Shown piece after piece: positions 19,431 through 21,893 of a stretch of DNA of 21,893 nt. Each line of letters starts with the position of its first letter. Within the stretch, counting starts at the first letter, position 1. The notes beneath the pieces were generated by a model that worked only from the letters and a program-made list of their open reading frames with translations, searched no databases and had not been told where the DNA came from. The translations under genes were made by a program, and so were the position numbers. This DNA is from a bacterium (Candidatus Gribaldobacteria) CG07_land_8_20_14_0_80_33_18 (lineage in GTDB: Bacteria > Patescibacteriota > Minisyncoccia > Minisyncoccales > CG1-02-41-26): positions 1 through 21,893 of the forward strand of contig PEWP01000006.1 in NCBI GenBank assembly GCA_002779425.1, given 5' to 3'.

Positions 19431-21893
19431 TTATAGACAAACTGCTCCTACGATTTTATCGCCTTGTTCTAATTTCATTATTTTAACGCCGGAAGTTACC
19501 CGGGAAAGAATGGAAATAGAATTAATCGATGCTCTTATCACCTGCCCTTTCTGAGAAATCGCCATTAAATCTTTTTCTTCTTCAGTTAATACTTCAATAA
19601 AAACAATCGAACCAGTTTTAGCAGTAATCCTTGCTGTTTTTATTCCGGAACCACCTCTTCTTTGTAATCGATATTCACTGAGTTTTGTTCTCTTTCCATA
19701 TCCTTTTTCCATAATCACCAACAGATAGTTTTGCGCTTTGAGTTTTGAGTTTTGAGTTTTGATTATGTCCATTCCTATCACTTCATCTCCCTTTCCTAGT
19801 TTTATTCCTCTTACTCCGGCTGCCGTTCTTCCCATATTTCTAATATCTTTTTCTTTAAATCTAATTGCTTTGCCATTTTTGCTAACTAAAATTATCTCTT
19901 CTCCTTGTTTTATTATTCTTGCTGATTTTAATTGGTCATCTTTTTCTAATCTTATAGCTATTAATCCTGATTTTCGAACATTTTCAAAAGCTGATAATTT
20001 TGTTTTTTTAATTATACCATTTTTGGTTACCATTACTAAATATTCTGCTTCTTCTTTAGTTTCGCTATCCTTTTTATTGTAAGAGATAAAATTTAAAATT
20101 TTTTCTTGCGGTGAAATTTCCAAGAAATTCAAAAGCCCCCTACCCTTTGAGATTCTTGTTCCTTCAGGAATTTCATAAACTGGCGTTTGAAAAACCTTCC
20201 CAGAATCGGTAAAGAAAAACAGATTATCTAAAGTATTGGCTAAAAGAAAATGGGTAATAAAATCTTCCTCTTTAATTTCCATTCCTATAATTCCTTTACC
20301 GCCTCGTTGTTGAATTTTATAGACAGCTGGTTTTACTCTTTTAATATAGCCATCTCGAGTTAAAAGAATTATTGTTTCCTCTTTAGTAATTAAATCTTCC
20401 TCCAGTATTTCACCCGGTTTGCCAGTAATTACTTTTGTTTTTCGAGCATCCGAATACTTTTCTTTCGTTTCTTTAATTTCTTTTTTAATAAGCTCTTTTA
20501 TTTTTTGAACACTTTTTAAAATAGAAGTTAAAATTTTTATTTTTTCTTTTGTTTCTTTAAGCTCTGTTTCAATTTTTTCTCGTTCTAACTTGGCTAAAGA
20601 AGAAAGTTTCATTTCTAAAATTGCATTTGCTTGAATAGCAGTAAGCTTGAATCTTTTTTCTAATTTCTTTTGAGCATCGCTTCGGCTTTCTGATTTTTTA
20701 ATTAAAGAAATAACCTCATCAATATTTCTTTGAGCTATGGCTAATCCCTCTAAAATATGTTCTCTTTCTTTCGCCTTTCTTAAATCAAAGTCGGTTCGTC
20801 TTCGAACTACTTCTTTTTTATGTTCTAAATATAAATTTAAAACCTCAGCGAGAGATAAAATCTTTGGCTGAATTCCATCAACTAATGCCAACATATTCAA
20901 ATAAAAAATCTTCTGCAAATTAGTAAATTTATAAAGAACGTTTAAAGTTTTTTGAGGAGAAACGCCGGTTTTAAGGTCAATAGTAATTCTTATTCCTTCT
21001 TTATCCGATAAATCTTGGATATTTCTTATTCCTTCTATTCTTTTCTCCTCAACCAAGCGAGCCAACTGTTTTACCAACTCTGATTTTTGGACTTGAAAAG
21101 GAATTTCTGAAATAATAATTTGCTCACCTTTTGGTTTTTCAACAACTTCTGTTTTGCCCCGCATTAAAATTCCTCCTTTACCTTGAGAGTAAATGGTAAT
21201 GATGTCTTTTTTGCCATAAATTATTCCGCCGGTTGGAAAATCAGGCCCTTGAATAAATTGAAAAAGGTCCTCGGTAGTGCTATCGGGATGGTCAATTAAA
21301 TAAATTAAAGCATCACAAATCTCTGTTAAATTATGCGGTGGAATATTAGTGGCCATTCCTACCGCGATTCCTAAAGAACCATTTAAAAGTAATTGGGGTA
21401 AAGGCGAAGGTAAAACAATTGGCTCTTCTCTTGTCTCGTCATAATTTGGTCTAAAATCAACTGTATCTTTTTCAATATCTCTAAGTATCTCTTCACCGAT
21501 TTTTGAAAGCCTGCATTCGGTATATCGATAAGCCGCAGCACTATCCCCATCGACACTGCCAAAATTTCCTTGGCCTTGAATTAAAGGGTATCTTAAGGAA
21601 AAATCTTGAGCCATTCTAACCAAGGCATCGTAAACTGCCACATCTCCATGGGGGTGATATTTTGCCAATACTCCCCCAATAACCGAAGCCGATTTTCTGA
21701 ATTTAGCATCATGCCGCAGGCCTTCCTCTAACATCGCATACAAAATCCTCCGATGGACCGGCTTTAAACCATCTCTAACATCAGGAAGAGCCCGGGAAAT
21801 AATAACACTCATTGCATAATCCAAATAACTCTCCTGCATTTCCTCAGTTATCTCTTTTAGCTTTATATAGCCAAGTTCTTTAGTTGGTTTGAT
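19431..21893 (-). CDS. gyrA: DNA gyrase subunit A, 5' end outside the window
   Basis: The open frame runs off the window: codons upstream of the internal ATG at 21839 read LKEITEEMQESYLDYAMSVI, the usual GyrA start region, so the true start lies beyond 21893 and 820 residues are visible. The cleavage-domain block RALPDVRDGLKPVHRRILYAM, the QRDR YHPHGDVAVYDALVRMAQ and catalytic Tyr in AYRYTECRL are present. The C-terminal beta-pinwheel carries QQRGGKG (20292-20312), a one-residue variant of the GyrA box QRRGGKG, supporting GyrA over ParC. At the position of E. coli Ser83 there is Val (GTG, 21639-21641). A heptamer array encodes KTQNSKLKAQN in one pinwheel blade. The product introduces negative supercoils with GyrB. 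Confidence 0.95.
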   Translation of the reverse strand: MKPTKELGYIKLKEITEEMQESYLDYAMSVIISRALPDVRDGLKPVHRRILYAMLEEGLRHDAKFRKSASVIGGVLAKYHPHGDVAVYDALVRMAQDFSLRYPLIQGQGNFGSVDGDSAAAYRYTECRLSKIGEEILRDIEKDTVDFRPNYDETREEPIVLPSPLPQLLLNGSLGIAVGMATNIPPHNLTEICDALIYLIDHPDSTTEDLFQFIQGPDFPTGGIIYGKKDIITIYSQGKGGILMRGKTEVVEKPKGEQIIISEIPFQVQKSELVKQLARLVEEKRIEGIRNIQDLSDKEGIRITIDLKTGVSPQKTLNVLYKFTNLQKIFYLNMLALVDGIQPKILSLAEVLNLYLEHKKEVVRRRTDFDLRKAKEREHILEGLAIAQRNIDEVISLIKKSESRSDAQKKLEKRFKLTAIQANAILEMKLSSLAKLEREKIETELKETKEKIKILTSILKSVQKIKELIKKEIKETKEKYSDARKTKVITGKPGEILEEDLITKEETIILLTRDGYIKRVKPAVYKIQQRGGKGIIGMEIKEEDFITHFLLANTLDNLFFFTDSGKVFQTPVYEIPEGTRISKGRGLLNFLEISPQEKILNFISYNKKDSETKEEAEYLVMVTKNGIIKKTKLSAFENVRKSGLIAIRLEKDDQLKSARIIKQGEEIILVSKNGKAIRFKEKDIRNMGRTAAGVRGIKLGKGDEVIGMDIIKTQNSKLKAQNYLLVIMEKGYGKRTKLSEYRLQRRGGSGIKTARITAKTGSIVFIEVLTEEEKDLMAISQKGQVIRASINSISILSRVTSGVKIMKLEQGDKIVGAVCL
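19729..19763 (-). repeat. Heptamer array in gyrA
   Basis: On plus: TTTTGCG, CTTTGAG, TTTTGAG, TTTTGAG, TTTTGAT, five 7-base units in 35 bases; on minus the unit reads CTCAAAA. They encode KTQNSKLKAQN between GDEVIGMDII and YLLVIMEKGYGKRTKL, a turn between pinwheel strands. Confidence 0.8.

Noticed and set aside
19759..20082. Open frame antisense to gyrA
   Set aside because: Shadow of the GyrA C-terminal domain with no independent evidence.
21839..21839. ATG at 21839 as the gyrA start
   Set aside because: The frame stays open to the window edge and the upstream codons encode the conserved LKEITEE segment of GyrA.
1..21893. Alternative genetic code (UGA read as Gly or Trp)
   Set aside because: pilC, recG, tsaD and valS end properly at TGA, often in ATGA overlaps, and Trp is encoded by TGG in conserved motifs.

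Overview
The window is AT-rich (about one third G+C by eye), densely coded, and uses TGA as a stop (pilC, recG and tsaD all end in TGA), so the code is the standard bacterial one. The gene set, the gene order, compact proteins, a PilM-N-O-B-T-C pilus cluster, VirB2-like 'T4SS pilin' paralogues, starts that mostly lack Shine-Dalgarno sequences, and very short leaders all suggest a member of the Candidate Phyla Radiation (Patescibacteria, Parcubacteria-like). This assignment is inferred from gene content; there is no rRNA in the window.

Layout. 1-6495 (minus): a type IV pilus operon read pilM, pilN, pilO, a mini-PilP-like small membrane protein, pilB, pilT, pilC, and the first eight codons of a type IV prepilin at the window edge. 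A symmetric -10 element separates pilM from the divergent comF-like phosphoribosyltransferase gene (6532-7257, plus). 7261-7697: tRNA-Ser(UGA) and tRNA-Ser(GCU) on minus with an odd leader holding a tRNA-Ser fragment, then tRNA-Arg(GCG) on plus. 7707-9077 (minus): a membrane protein joining a T4SS-pilin-like module to a probable M15-type zinc peptidase domain, divergent from recG (9120-11267, plus). 11281-12931 (minus): a membrane glycosyltransferase behind tRNA-Glu(UUC). 13020-17352 (plus): tsaD, valS and a PrsW-type protease, joined by 4-base ATGA overlaps. 17456-17809 (plus): a small heat-shock protein ended by a strong bidirectional terminator. 17839-21893 (minus): gyrA (5' end outside the window), a SAM methyltransferase, two T4SS pilins and tRNA-Leu(UAG).

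Functionally the window mixes surface machinery (pilus assembly and retraction motors, inner-membrane platform, alignment complex, VirB2-like pilins, a putative wall peptidase), ComF next to the pilus operon (fitting a DNA-uptake role), and housekeeping genes for translation (TsaD, ValRS, five tRNAs) and DNA topology and repair (GyrA, RecG).

The most unusual layer is repetitive. Tandem 7-base units of the form CTnnAAA, about five per site, lie in frame inside tsaD (three times), valS (twice) and gyrA. GC-rich hairpins lie inside valS, recG and the pilin-peptidase gene. A 61-base intergenic hairpin element is present twice, and simpler stem-loops sharing its loop core ACGnAGYGA also occur. valS additionally carries what looks like a whole ASCH (PUA-like) domain inside its zinc-binding connective region.
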